From Desulfobulbaceae bacterium (lineage in GTDB: Bacteria > Desulfobacterota > Desulfobulbia > Desulfobulbales > Desulfocapsaceae), in assembly GCA_027067035.1 (NCBI GenBank), contig JAMOMO010000452.1:1-5669 (forward strand): a stretch of DNA of 5,669 nucleotides, read 5' to 3'. Shown here piece after piece: positions 1 to 5,369 of this stretch; position 1 is the first letter of the stretch; each line of letters starts with the position of its first letter. The translations under genes and the position numbers were made by a program. Below the pieces are notes generated by a model that saw nothing but the letters and a program-made list of their open reading frames with translations, was not told where the DNA came from and did not search any database.

Positions 1-115
1 AAGCGGCAACTCCTGCAAAATTAAAGGAAGAAAAAACTGGGTCGCTATTTACAGGAAAACTGGTAAAATCAGTATACTCCAGTGTCCATCATCAATTTTT
101 CGTCACGGCTTCAGG
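1..115 (-). repeat. Dispersed repeat, copy A (inverted, truncated by window edge)
   Basis: Read on the minus strand from 115 leftward, this begins CCTGAAGCCGTGACG and aligns without gaps to the plus strand from 4078 onward. About 53 of the first 70 positions match, and similarity continues with one small gap through the T-run and TTTTGCA to roughly position 15. Similarity stops abruptly at 115 (TTCAGG on the plus strand), the same boundary as in the other two copies, which marks it as an element end. The far end is outside the window. Beyond about 105 bases this copy diverges from the 4078-4211 copy, so it may belong to a longer, possibly autonomous element. Confidence 0.7.
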
Positions 116-122
116 TCCATGA
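1..122 (+). CDS. C-terminal tail of a gene entering from the left edge (unknown family, possible transposase)
   Basis: The frame with codons starting at position 3 is open from the window edge to a TGA at 120-122, giving 39 residues that end ...FFVTASGP. I do not recognise the family from the tail alone. Support for real coding comes from comparison with the minus-strand frame inside the repeat at 4078-4211. Over 27 aligned codons about 15 residues are identical (pattern TGxLFTxKLxKS then QxFVTxSG). Several other pairs are conservative (I/V twice, T/S, L/V, I/F), and at least seven codon differences are synonymous. The last conserved codons (FVTxSG) are encoded by the repeat's terminal sequence, as happens when a transposase gene runs into its own inverted repeat. 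That makes an insertion-sequence transposase the leading guess, but it is only inference. The start and most of the protein lie outside the window. Confidence 0.5.
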   Translation, partial: AATPAKLKEEKTGSLFTGKLVKSVYSSVHHQFFVTASGP

Positions 123-185
123 TCCATCCCGGAGAGTGCTGCCGGATACGACCATGGTACCAGCCAGCCCTCTGACACAAAGGCC

Positions 186-1253
186 ATGATACCCATGATA
201 CGTAAAAGTGCCACCATCAGCCGCCATGTCCCGTCCCTTATTCTACTGGGCATTTCTCTTGTTTTCTGTATTCCCCGGTATGCTGCCGCAAAAGAAATCG
301 ATATAGTTGACAAAAACCGGGCCAGTGAGATTATCAAAGGGGAAAAAACGAAACTTCCTCTGATAAATCAGGCAACAGAAGACAGTATTGATAACAGCTA
401 CGATACGATTTCAGCAACAGTCACCAGTGCCGCAACCTGGCTTGACTCCTTCTTTGACAGCAACCGCTACACCGCCGAAGAAAACAAGACCAGGGCTAAA
501 CTCAAACTCATGGCAGGGCTTGAGAACAAGGACGAATTTGAATTTAAACCCAGGGTGAGTATTCGTTTACATCTGCCCGGGACCCAAAACCGTTTCAACT
601 TCATCCTCACAGCCAATGATGACGAGGACTTTGAAGTTGACAGGGCAGGCAATGCCTTAAACAGCAGAGACGACGAGTCCACAATAACGGGAGCCCTCCA
701 ATACTTCCACAAACAGACGGAAAGCATGAACCTGTCATCCTCTGCCGGTGTCTCCACCAGTTATGCCTACGCAGGTGTCCGCTATAGAGGTCTCTACGAT
801 TACGGCTCGTGGCAGGGACGGCTTACCAGCCGTTTCCGGTATTACACAGATGATGGTTTCGAATCCAGGAACCAGTATGATATCGAAAGGCAGGTATCAT
901 CCAACCTCCTCTTCAGAACCACCACCGAAGCAAACTGGGAAGAGGCAAAAAACGGTGTCCCCCATGCCCTTATCTTTTCGCTCTATCAGGTCTTTAAAAT
1001 TGATCGTGCCATTTTATACGAATGGGGAAACTACTTCCATACAAGCCCCGATTATCAGCTAAATGATATAATCTTCCGTCTCCGTTACAGACAGCGTTTC
1101 TACAGAGACTGGCTTGTTGTGGAAGTCGCCCCGCAGGTTGCCTTTCCAGAAGAATATAACAGGGAATTCACTCCGGGTATTATTCTCAAACTTGAAGCGG
1201 AATTCGGGTACCAGTCATCTCAACAGCAGTTCAATAATATTTTTTCTTTTTAA
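186..1253 (+). CDS. Putative outer-membrane beta-barrel protein, unknown function
   Basis: The product is 355 residues. A signal peptide is clear: basic residues around R6-R13, a hydrophobic stretch at about 15-30 (PSLILLGISLVF), and an AAA-K cleavage site near residue 35. The mature N-terminus (about 36-90) is polar. From about residue 100 to the end the chain is a succession of alternating polar/hydrophobic stretches rich in Y, F, R and W (for example RLTSRFRYY, IIFRLRYRQRF, LVVEVAPQVAF, GIILKLEAEFGY), separated by acidic or Asn-rich turns, and the last residue is Phe. This is typical of an outer-membrane barrel. No family or ligand can be named. The start is uncertain: ATG at 186 has AAAGG only 2 bases upstream, while ATG at 195 (residue 4) lies 11 bases from it; either leaves the signal peptide intact. 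It is followed 105 bases later by the ParA gene, which has its own promoter, so an operon is not required. Confidence 0.75.
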   Translation: MIPMIRKSATISRHVPSLILLGISLVFCIPRYAAAKEIDIVDKNRASEIIKGEKTKLPLINQATEDSIDNSYDTISATVTSAATWLDSFFDSNRYTAEENKTRAKLKLMAGLENKDEFEFKPRVSIRLHLPGTQNRFNFILTANDDEDFEVDRAGNALNSRDDESTITGALQYFHKQTESMNLSSSAGVSTSYAYAGVRYRGLYDYGSWQGRLTSRFRYYTDDGFESRNQYDIERQVSSNLLFRTTTEANWEEAKNGVPHALIFSLYQVFKIDRAILYEWGNYFHTSPDYQLNDIIFRLRYRQRFYRDWLVVEVAPQVAFPEEYNREFTPGIILKLEAEFGYQSSQQQFNNIFSF

Positions 1254-1293
1254 ATCGATTTTATTCACCATCGCCCGTAACTCTTCTTTCCCG

Positions 1294-1322
1294 TTGAAAC
1301 TATACGATTTTTTCAATATACT
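1294..1322 (+). promoter_or_regulatory. Sigma-70-type promoter of the ParA gene
   Basis: TTGAAA at 1294-1299 and TATACT at 1317-1322 are separated by exactly 17 bases, matching 4 of 6 and 5 of 6 consensus positions. The TATACT box ends 36 bases before the ParA start codon, which predicts a leader of about 30 bases. No hairpin plus T-run terminator was seen for the preceding barrel gene, so some read-through is possible. Confidence 0.6.
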
Positions 1323-1358
1323 ACCTGTAACATTCAACTCAATCCCCGGGAAAGCACG

Positions 1359-2009
1359 ATGATCATCACACTGACCAACCAGAAAGGCGGCTGTGGAAAG
1401 AGTACTGCCACCATGAATCTTGCCCTGGGAACAGCGGCAATGAACTACAAGACCGCCCTCATCGACACAGACGAGCAGAAGAGCTGCCTTGAGACCCTGG
1501 AAGAGTACCCCAAATCAAACCTCAGTATCTATGATGGGGGAGATGATGTTGATACCCTTGTGGCAGAATTGAAGGATGATTTCCATTTTATCTTCATCGA
1601 TACCCCGCCACACAGCCATCACATCATGTATAAAGCCATGGCGGTGGCGGACTTCATCATTATTCCCCTCCAGGCATCCCCTCTTGACATCCGTTCAGCC
1701 AAACGGACCATTGACGCCTGTCACAAGGTACAGAAAGAGGCGGGGCGCGATATTCCCTGCTATTTCCTCCTCAACCGGGTCAACCCGCGAACCAACCTCA
1801 GCAAGGAAATCGGCGCATACATCCGTGAACTCTACACCGTCCCCCTGCTGCAATCCAGGCTTCACAACCGGGTTGCCTATGCCCAGTCTCTCATGCATGG
1901 AAAATCAGTAATCGAACACAACCGGAGTTCAGATGCGGCCATGGAGGTAAAAAAACTGTTAAAAGAGGTTCACCGCATCTTTCAAAAGGAGAGAAAAAAG
2001 AAAGATTAG
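1359..2009 (+). CDS. ParA family ATPase (orphan, MinD/Mrp superfamily)
   Basis: The product is 216 residues and consists of the ATPase core only, as in small ParA/ParF-type proteins without an N-terminal DNA-binding domain. It starts directly with the first strand and the deviant Walker A motif, KGGCGKST at residues 9-16, with the signature lysine K9 and P-loop lysine K14. The A' segment IDTDEQKS is at 35-42 and Walker B with switch II, FIDTPP, at 79-84. Such proteins dimerise on ATP, bind DNA nonspecifically and move cargo (plasmids, chromosome origins, chemoreceptor clusters, microcompartments) when a ParB-like partner triggers hydrolysis. No parB, centromere-like repeats or cargo gene is visible here, so the cargo is unknown. 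The lysine-rich C-terminus (QKERKKKD) could add DNA affinity. The start at 1359 is well fixed by the family's usual MIITLTNQKGG beginning. Its TAG overlaps the TAA of the convergent gene at 2006-2461. Confidence 0.93.
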   Translation: MIITLTNQKGGCGKSTATMNLALGTAAMNYKTALIDTDEQKSCLETLEEYPKSNLSIYDGGDDVDTLVAELKDDFHFIFIDTPPHSHHIMYKAMAVADFIIIPLQASPLDIRSAKRTIDACHKVQKEAGRDIPCYFLLNRVNPRTNLSKEIGAYIRELYTVPLLQSRLHNRVAYAQSLMHGKSVIEHNRSSDAAMEVKKLLKEVHRIFQKERKKKD

Positions 2010-2461
2010 TCCTCTGCCACTGCACTGTCACACTGCCACGTTTTCAGTCGTTCCTCCACAAAACCCAGGGAAAAGATCGTGGAGTTGCAGGCCAGATCAA
2101 GACAGAGCTGAGGCGGATCATCATTAAAGCCACCCGGCCGAAGATCCCGGCATTGAAGTGATGAAAACATCTCTTCATATGACTCGCCAAAGTCATAACA
2201 GGCAGCAATTATATCCTCTTCCCCAACACCTTTTTCAGTACCGAGCAGCCCCGGAAACATCAATGTTCCCTCCACCAGACCGCACTGCGCCCGGTACTTA
2301 CCGGCCCCATGCATCCCGACAGCGGCGGCCATTATCTGAGTCCCTATTTCAATGCCAAAGTGTTCTCCCGGAGTCAGCAGGTTCGTCCGCACACAGTTGT
2401 AGTCGTTGACCTTGAAATATCTGCCTACCCTGTCATTGACAAAAGCTTCTCTTTCAACCAT
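2006..2461 (-). CDS. C-GCAxxG-C-C family protein (putative redox-active)
   Basis: The product is 151 residues and cytoplasmic, with no signal peptide or membrane span. The layout fits the C_GCAxxG_C_C family (TIGR01909/PF09719 type, about 140 residues, four conserved Cys). C23 lies in the N-terminal helix (DYNCVRTNLL), CGLVEG at 60-65 replaces the usual CGAxxG, C104 sits in a CRDL segment, and C120 or C125 forms the last site; C88 and C144 are extra. The four Cys are thought to act in redox or metal/sulfur chemistry, but the biochemical role of the family is not established to my knowledge. The ATG overlaps the last 8 bases of the upstream radical SAM gene (ATGGTTGA), so translation is probably coupled and the two products probably work together. 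Possible roles are a redox partner, a sulfur or selenium carrier, or even the substrate; these are inferences. The gene ends tail to tail with parA, with no room for a separate terminator. Confidence 0.78.
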   Translation of the reverse strand: MVEREAFVNDRVGRYFKVNDYNCVRTNLLTPGEHFGIEIGTQIMAAAVGMHGAGKYRAQCGLVEGTLMFPGLLGTEKGVGEEDIIAACYDFGESYEEMFSSLQCRDLRPGGFNDDPPQLCLDLACNSTIFSLGFVEERLKTWQCDSAVAED

Positions 2462-3932
2462 CGTCTTCCGTCTCTTCTGTTGCGATAAAACAGTGGGGAT
2501 CCCGGTTCAACGTGATGTCCAGACCGCTGGACTGAATAACCGCCTGACACCCGCCACAGACAGGCCGGATTTTACAGCCCCGACATTCTGAAGGTCCCAG
2601 ACGATATCGCTCTGCAGCCTCAGAATTATAGAGTTCCAGAAGCGATGACTGCAGAACATTGCCGATTGGGGACTGAAACTTCCGGCATGCATGCATGTCA
2701 CCATCGGGTAATATGGAACAGAAGTTAAACGCGGCCCCACAGCCAAATCCGGTGCAGCCCCCAAAGGGCTTTTCCTGCCTTTCCGCCTTGACAATATTGA
2801 TCAGATTATCCTTCATGGCCATGGTGGGATTTGACTTTGCAGCATCGAGATACTCATGAAGAAAATCCTGGTACTCCTGCTTCTCCGCAGTGGCCAGGGC
2901 CGCACCCTCCCCTGTCTGTGAGAGGCGGTTAAAGGTAAAGAGATCCACCTTATCCCGTAAAATCCCGGCAAGCTCCAGCACCTGCCCCATATTCTCACGG
3001 GTCAGGGTAAGCATCACCATGGAGTAGATGGAGAGATCGTCTAAGATCTCAAGAAATTCCATGATCCGGTCAAAGTGCCCCGCGCCCCTGATGGAATCAT
3101 TGTGTTCAGGCAGCCCTTCAAGACTCACCTGGTAAAAAGAGAGGGCCTGAATATCCTGAAGCGACTGCACAATTTTCCGGCTGCTTGGGTTCCCAAGGAT
3201 AGCAATGCTGAAATTACGCTTTGCCGCCTCCCGGTACAGCTCCTCAAAGTGATCATACAACAGGGGGTTGCCACCGGTGAAAGTCACCTGACCATGCACA
3301 TTCTTTTCAAGAACAAATTCCCGGAACTGATCAAGGATATTCACCCCCTGCTCAAGGGTCAGGGGAGAGATTGTTGATCTGTCGTAGCAGTGCCTGCAGT
3401 GGAGATCACAGGCCTGGGTCACATGCCACTGCAGGGTAAAATAGTCGGAGTGGAGATAAGGTTTCCAGCCAGCGACGCCACTGTCGGGATAATGAGCCGC
3501 AGAACGGACAAGTTTTGATGGCGGTGCCAGAATAATTCCACTGGCACAGGCCTCCTCAACTGCGGCATCTACTCTTCCCACGTCAACCCCGGCCTCTTCG
3601 GCAACTGCATGACGATCCAGGTTTTCGGTGTGGAGCTTCAGGGCAAGGAGCTGCCGATCACTTGCCGGAGTGATTTTTATGGCACCGTCTCCCGGAGCCT
3701 TATAGACAAGCACAAACTCCTGCCCCTCCTCCGGCACAACTTCCCTGCCACTGTCATCGAGATACCGCCAGAGCTGTCTCCATCTGCACACGACCAGAGA
3801 GAGACTGGGGTTGATACGATACCCCTCCCCCTCTCCGGGCAGGGAAGGCGGGTCTGTCTGTATTAACGCATCCCGGGCCTGCTCAAGGCGGCTCAGATCA
3901 GACTTCCATGCAAACTCTTCAGACGTGGCCAT
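2454..3932 (-). CDS. Radical SAM/SPASM peptide-modifying enzyme (SbtM/selenobiotic-like)
   Basis: The product is 492 residues. Residues 1-145 form an N-terminal region with a small alpha/beta part followed by a helical segment (about 90-140), plausibly peptide-recognition. The radical SAM core starts near 163 with the 4Fe-4S motif CDLHCRHC (C175, C179, C182), followed by TGGNP (219-223) for SAM binding. A C-terminal SPASM domain (about 390-485) has nine Cys (C393, C398, C405, C416, C450, C453, C459, C462, C481), enough for two auxiliary clusters; ACRKF, SPIGN and CRGCKIRPVCGGC are typical. SPASM enzymes commonly form thioether, C-C or related links in ribosomal peptides. Overall length and the C-terminal layout remind me of the thio(seleno)oxazole maturase SbtM group, but that sub-assignment is from memory and moderate at best. 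The start is supported by AAGGA at 3940-3944, 7 bases upstream. The gene is first in a two-gene operon with the C-GCAxxG-C-C gene, and no precursor peptide gene is evident. Confidence 0.88.
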   Translation of the reverse strand: MATSEEFAWKSDLSRLEQARDALIQTDPPSLPGEGEGYRINPSLSLVVCRWRQLWRYLDDSGREVVPEEGQEFVLVYKAPGDGAIKITPASDRQLLALKLHTENLDRHAVAEEAGVDVGRVDAAVEEACASGIILAPPSKLVRSAAHYPDSGVAGWKPYLHSDYFTLQWHVTQACDLHCRHCYDRSTISPLTLEQGVNILDQFREFVLEKNVHGQVTFTGGNPLLYDHFEELYREAAKRNFSIAILGNPSSRKIVQSLQDIQALSFYQVSLEGLPEHNDSIRGAGHFDRIMEFLEILDDLSIYSMVMLTLTRENMGQVLELAGILRDKVDLFTFNRLSQTGEGAALATAEKQEYQDFLHEYLDAAKSNPTMAMKDNLINIVKAERQEKPFGGCTGFGCGAAFNFCSILPDGDMHACRKFQSPIGNVLQSSLLELYNSEAAERYRLGPSECRGCKIRPVCGGCQAVIQSSGLDITLNRDPHCFIATEETEDDG

Positions 3933-3963
3933 TCTCTCATCCTTAAAATAGATTTATCTGTTT

Positions 3964-4001
3964 CCTGAATCCGTAACAAAAATTTGCTGACAGAGAGTAT
4001 A
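3964..4001 (+). repeat. Dispersed repeat, copy B (short, 38 bases)
   Basis: This begins CCTGAATCCGTAACAAAAAT and matches 4078-4115 at 34 of 38 positions, with a period of exactly 114 bases between the two starts. All four differences are transitions. On the minus strand three fall at third codon positions and are silent (TTC/TTT, GTC/GTT, ACA/ACG); the fourth changes TAT to TGT. The minus-strand frame here ends ...QQIFVTDSGNR before TAA, and is in phase with the frame of the 4078-4211 copy across the intervening TAG. Similarity to the other copies ends at 4001, and no second inverted-repeat terminus is found between 4001 and 4078. It is therefore a fragment or a partial tandem duplication. 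It lies within the probable promoter region of the radical SAM gene. Confidence 0.7.
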
Positions 4002-4059
4002 TAACTGCCGGAAAAACTGATCCTGCCAAAAAACCTCAGAATATACTACTGCTACCTGC

Positions 4060-4076
4060 TATAGTATCACACTATA
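4060..4076. promoter_or_regulatory. AT-rich inverted repeat, possible operator
   Basis: TATAGT-ATCAC-ACTATA is a perfect 6-base inverted repeat with a 5-base centre, lying immediately outside the left end of the element at 4078. It is about 130 bases upstream of the radical SAM start and could bind a dimeric regulator or simply be chance in AT-rich DNA. Nothing identifies a regulator. Confidence 0.2.
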
Positions 4077-4077
4077 C

Positions 4078-4211
4078 CCTGAATCTGTGACGAAAATTTG
4101 CTGATAGAGAGTATAAGGTATCGATTTTATCAATTTTTCTGTAAATAACGGGCCTGTTTTTTTCTTCTCTCTTTTGCACGGTTTCACCCATCGAACGCTC
4201 ACGGGTTCAGG
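4078..4211 (+). mobile_element. MITE-like element, 134 bases, with terminal inverted repeats (repeat copy C)
   Basis: The left end CCTGAATCTGTGA (4078-4090) and the complement of the right end, CCTGAACCCGTGA (4199-4211), match at 11 of 13 positions, so the element is bounded by terminal inverted repeats. Adjacent flanks are TATAC on the left and CATAC on the right, a possible 5-base target duplication with one mismatch. The interior aligns to the inverted copy at the left edge of the window over about 105 bases. It is too short to encode a transposase and would need one in trans. It lies 35 bases upstream of the kinase gene start, so any kinase promoter must lie in or very near it; I saw no clear -35/-10 pair for that gene. 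Confidence 0.6.
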
Positions 4212-4246
4212 CATACATAAAAACTGAGACACTCAAACGGGAGAAC

Positions 4247-5266
4247 ATGAATACTCCAGAAAAAAGCAGTCGGCCCGGAGCATTTCCGGAACTGGGACCG
4301 GAAACCATACTCAATCTTGTGGAAAAGGCCCTTGGCATTTCCTGCAGCAATCTCTGCCGCCAGCTCAACAGTTACATCAATCGTGTCTATGAACTTGAGA
4401 CCCTTGATGGAGAAGGCCTGGTGGTGAAGTTTTACCGGCCGGACCGCTGGTCAAAAACAGCCCTGCAGGATGAGCACGATTTTCTCCTTGAACTGGATGA
4501 CCAGGAGATTCCGGTGATTGCTCCGTTGAAACAGAAAGACGGTGAAACCCTCGGAAAATACAAAAATCTCTACTTCAGCCTGTTCAAGCGCTGCGGCGGA
4601 CGCAGTTATGATGAATTTGATGAAGAGCAGTGGCTTGAAATCGGACGCCTGCTGGGGCGGTGTCATGCAGTGGGGGCCGTTCACCCTGCAAAAGACAGGA
4701 TAACCATGACCCCGGAGCAATCCACCAGGACCCAGATCTCCTTTATTCTGGACAGCGGAGTCATTTCACAGGAGAATCTGGCCGCCACCTTCTCCAGCCT
4801 CAGCCAGGAGCTGCTCTCTGAAATCAGCCCGCTGTTTGAGGGAGTCCCTCTTGGCAGAATCCATGGAGACTGCCATTTTTCAAACATCATCTACCGGCCC
4901 GGGGAATCTTTTTTCCTGATTGATTTTGATGACATGGTCATGGGTCCACCGATCCAGGACCTCTGGATGCTCCTGCCGGGCACCCCGCAGGAATCCCTCC
5001 TTGAAATCGATCTTTTTCTTGAGGGCTATGAAACTTTCCACCACTTTGACCAGCGCAGCCTGCGCCTCATTGAGCCGTTGCGTGCCATGCGTTTTCTGCA
5101 CTACATTGCCTGGCTGACCCATCAGTATGTGGCAGATGGCGCAGCTCCGATTGTCCCGGGATTCGCCTCCGCTGAATACTGGCAGACGGAAATAGCAGAC
5201 CTTCAGGATCAACTGAAAAGGATCCGGAAAGCTGAAAGCAGTTTCGGAAATATGCTGAACCAGTAA
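4247..5266 (+). CDS. srkA: Stress response kinase A (SrkA/YihE), Ser/Thr kinase of the APH fold
   Basis: The 339-residue product matches Escherichia coli SrkA/YihE in length and along its whole course. NSYINRVYEL (41-50) forms the glycine-loop-like region and VVKFYRPDRW (59-68) carries the nucleotide-binding lysine K61. The catalytic loop is HGDCHFSN at 206-213 (D208, N213) and the metal-binding segment IDFDD at 225-229 (D226), followed by GPPIQDLWMLL and IEPLRAMR-LHYIAWL. All catalytic residues are present. In E. coli the enzyme is a cytosolic Ser/Thr protein kinase of the Cpx envelope-stress response that protects from stress-induced and MazEF-linked death; the same role here is inferred. 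The start at 4247 has GGGAG 3 bases upstream. In enterobacteria srkA precedes dsbA, but here it is followed by a terminator and an unrelated lipoprotein gene. A MITE-like element lies directly upstream. Confidence 0.92.
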   Translation: MNTPEKSSRPGAFPELGPETILNLVEKALGISCSNLCRQLNSYINRVYELETLDGEGLVVKFYRPDRWSKTALQDEHDFLLELDDQEIPVIAPLKQKDGETLGKYKNLYFSLFKRCGGRSYDEFDEEQWLEIGRLLGRCHAVGAVHPAKDRITMTPEQSTRTQISFILDSGVISQENLAATFSSLSQELLSEISPLFEGVPLGRIHGDCHFSNIIYRPGESFFLIDFDDMVMGPPIQDLWMLLPGTPQESLLEIDLFLEGYETFHHFDQRSLRLIEPLRAMRFLHYIAWLTHQYVADGAAPIVPGFASAEYWQTEIADLQDQLKRIRKAESSFGNMLNQ

Positions 5267-5272
5267 ACCTTC

Positions 5273-5294
5273 GCCGGCAGCGGCTGTTTTTTTT
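5273..5294 (+). terminator. Short rho-independent terminator after srkA
   Basis: GCCG-GCAG-CGGC, then TG and eight T residues, begins 6 bases after the srkA stop. The stem is only 4 G-C pairs, so it is weak, but position and T-run fit termination between srkA and the next promoter. Confidence 0.5.
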
Positions 5295-5295
5295 A

Positions 5296-5325
5296 TTAGA
5301 TTTACAGAGAGCCCTGAGCTATAAT
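5296..5325 (+). promoter_or_regulatory. Promoter of the DUF1566 lipoprotein gene
   Basis: A perfect TATAAT box lies at 5320-5325. A weak -35, TTAGAT at 5296-5301, is 18 bases upstream. It follows the srkA terminator and sits 44 bases before the lipoprotein start, implying separate transcription. Confidence 0.55.
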
Positions 5326-5369
5326 TAGCATTGAATTATTCGGACCTTAACCCCCTACGGAGACATCCA

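Larger units (their letters stand above)
4059..4214 (-). pseudogene. 51-codon frame in the repeat: remnant 3' coding end, or small gene
   Basis: The minus-strand frame runs from ATG at 4214 to TAG at 4059-4061 and encodes 51 residues (MPEPVSV..., then KKKTGPLFTEKLIKS, ending ...QQIFVTDSGYSVIL). The central and C-terminal part is homologous to the tail of the left-edge gene at 1-122 and to copy B, with mainly synonymous or conservative changes, so this frame was under protein-level selection in the ancestor. The first seven residues come from the opposite inverted repeat, which is what a deletion derivative of a longer gene would produce. No good ribosome binding site is present upstream of 4214, so present expression is doubtful. 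A short precursor peptide for the radical SAM enzyme 127 bases downstream is an alternative, but it has a single Cys (C13) and no Gly/Cys-rich core. Confidence 0.4.

Noticed and set aside
154..189. An 11-codon frame whose stop (TGA) overlaps the ATG of the barrel gene, like a translationally coupled leader.
   Set aside because: No clear ribosome binding site and no recognisable composition; short frames like this are expected by chance.
748..1062. A 104-codon plus-strand frame inside the barrel gene.
   Set aside because: It overlaps a well-supported secreted protein in another phase and has low-complexity Ser/Thr/Pro composition typical of a shadow frame.
1254..1358. Stretch resembling part of the repeat (TATACGATTTTTTCAAT then CTGTAA).
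   Set aside because: The match is short and needs gaps, and the bases are better explained by the TTGAAA-17-TATACT promoter.
3115..3150. CCTGAAT and CCTGAAG strings resembling the element terminus.
   Set aside because: They lie inside the intact radical SAM coding sequence, lack the following CCGTGA core, and are chance matches.
3996..4029. Candidate minus-strand promoter for the radical SAM operon (TTGGCA at 4024-4029, TATACT at 3996-4001).
   Set aside because: The spacer is 22 bases, outside the usable range; alternative boxes at better spacing are poor, so no promoter is annotated.
3964..4115. Two spaced direct repeats considered as a minimal CRISPR array or origin iterons.
   Set aside because: Only two imperfect units are present, with a 76-base gap, codon-phase substitutions and no cas or replication gene.
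4072..4191. A 39-codon minus-strand frame within the repeat, in a different phase from the 51-codon one, also showing resemblance to another frame of the left-edge copy.
   Set aside because: Substitutions between copies are synonymous in the other frame, and the resemblance here follows from DNA identity alone.
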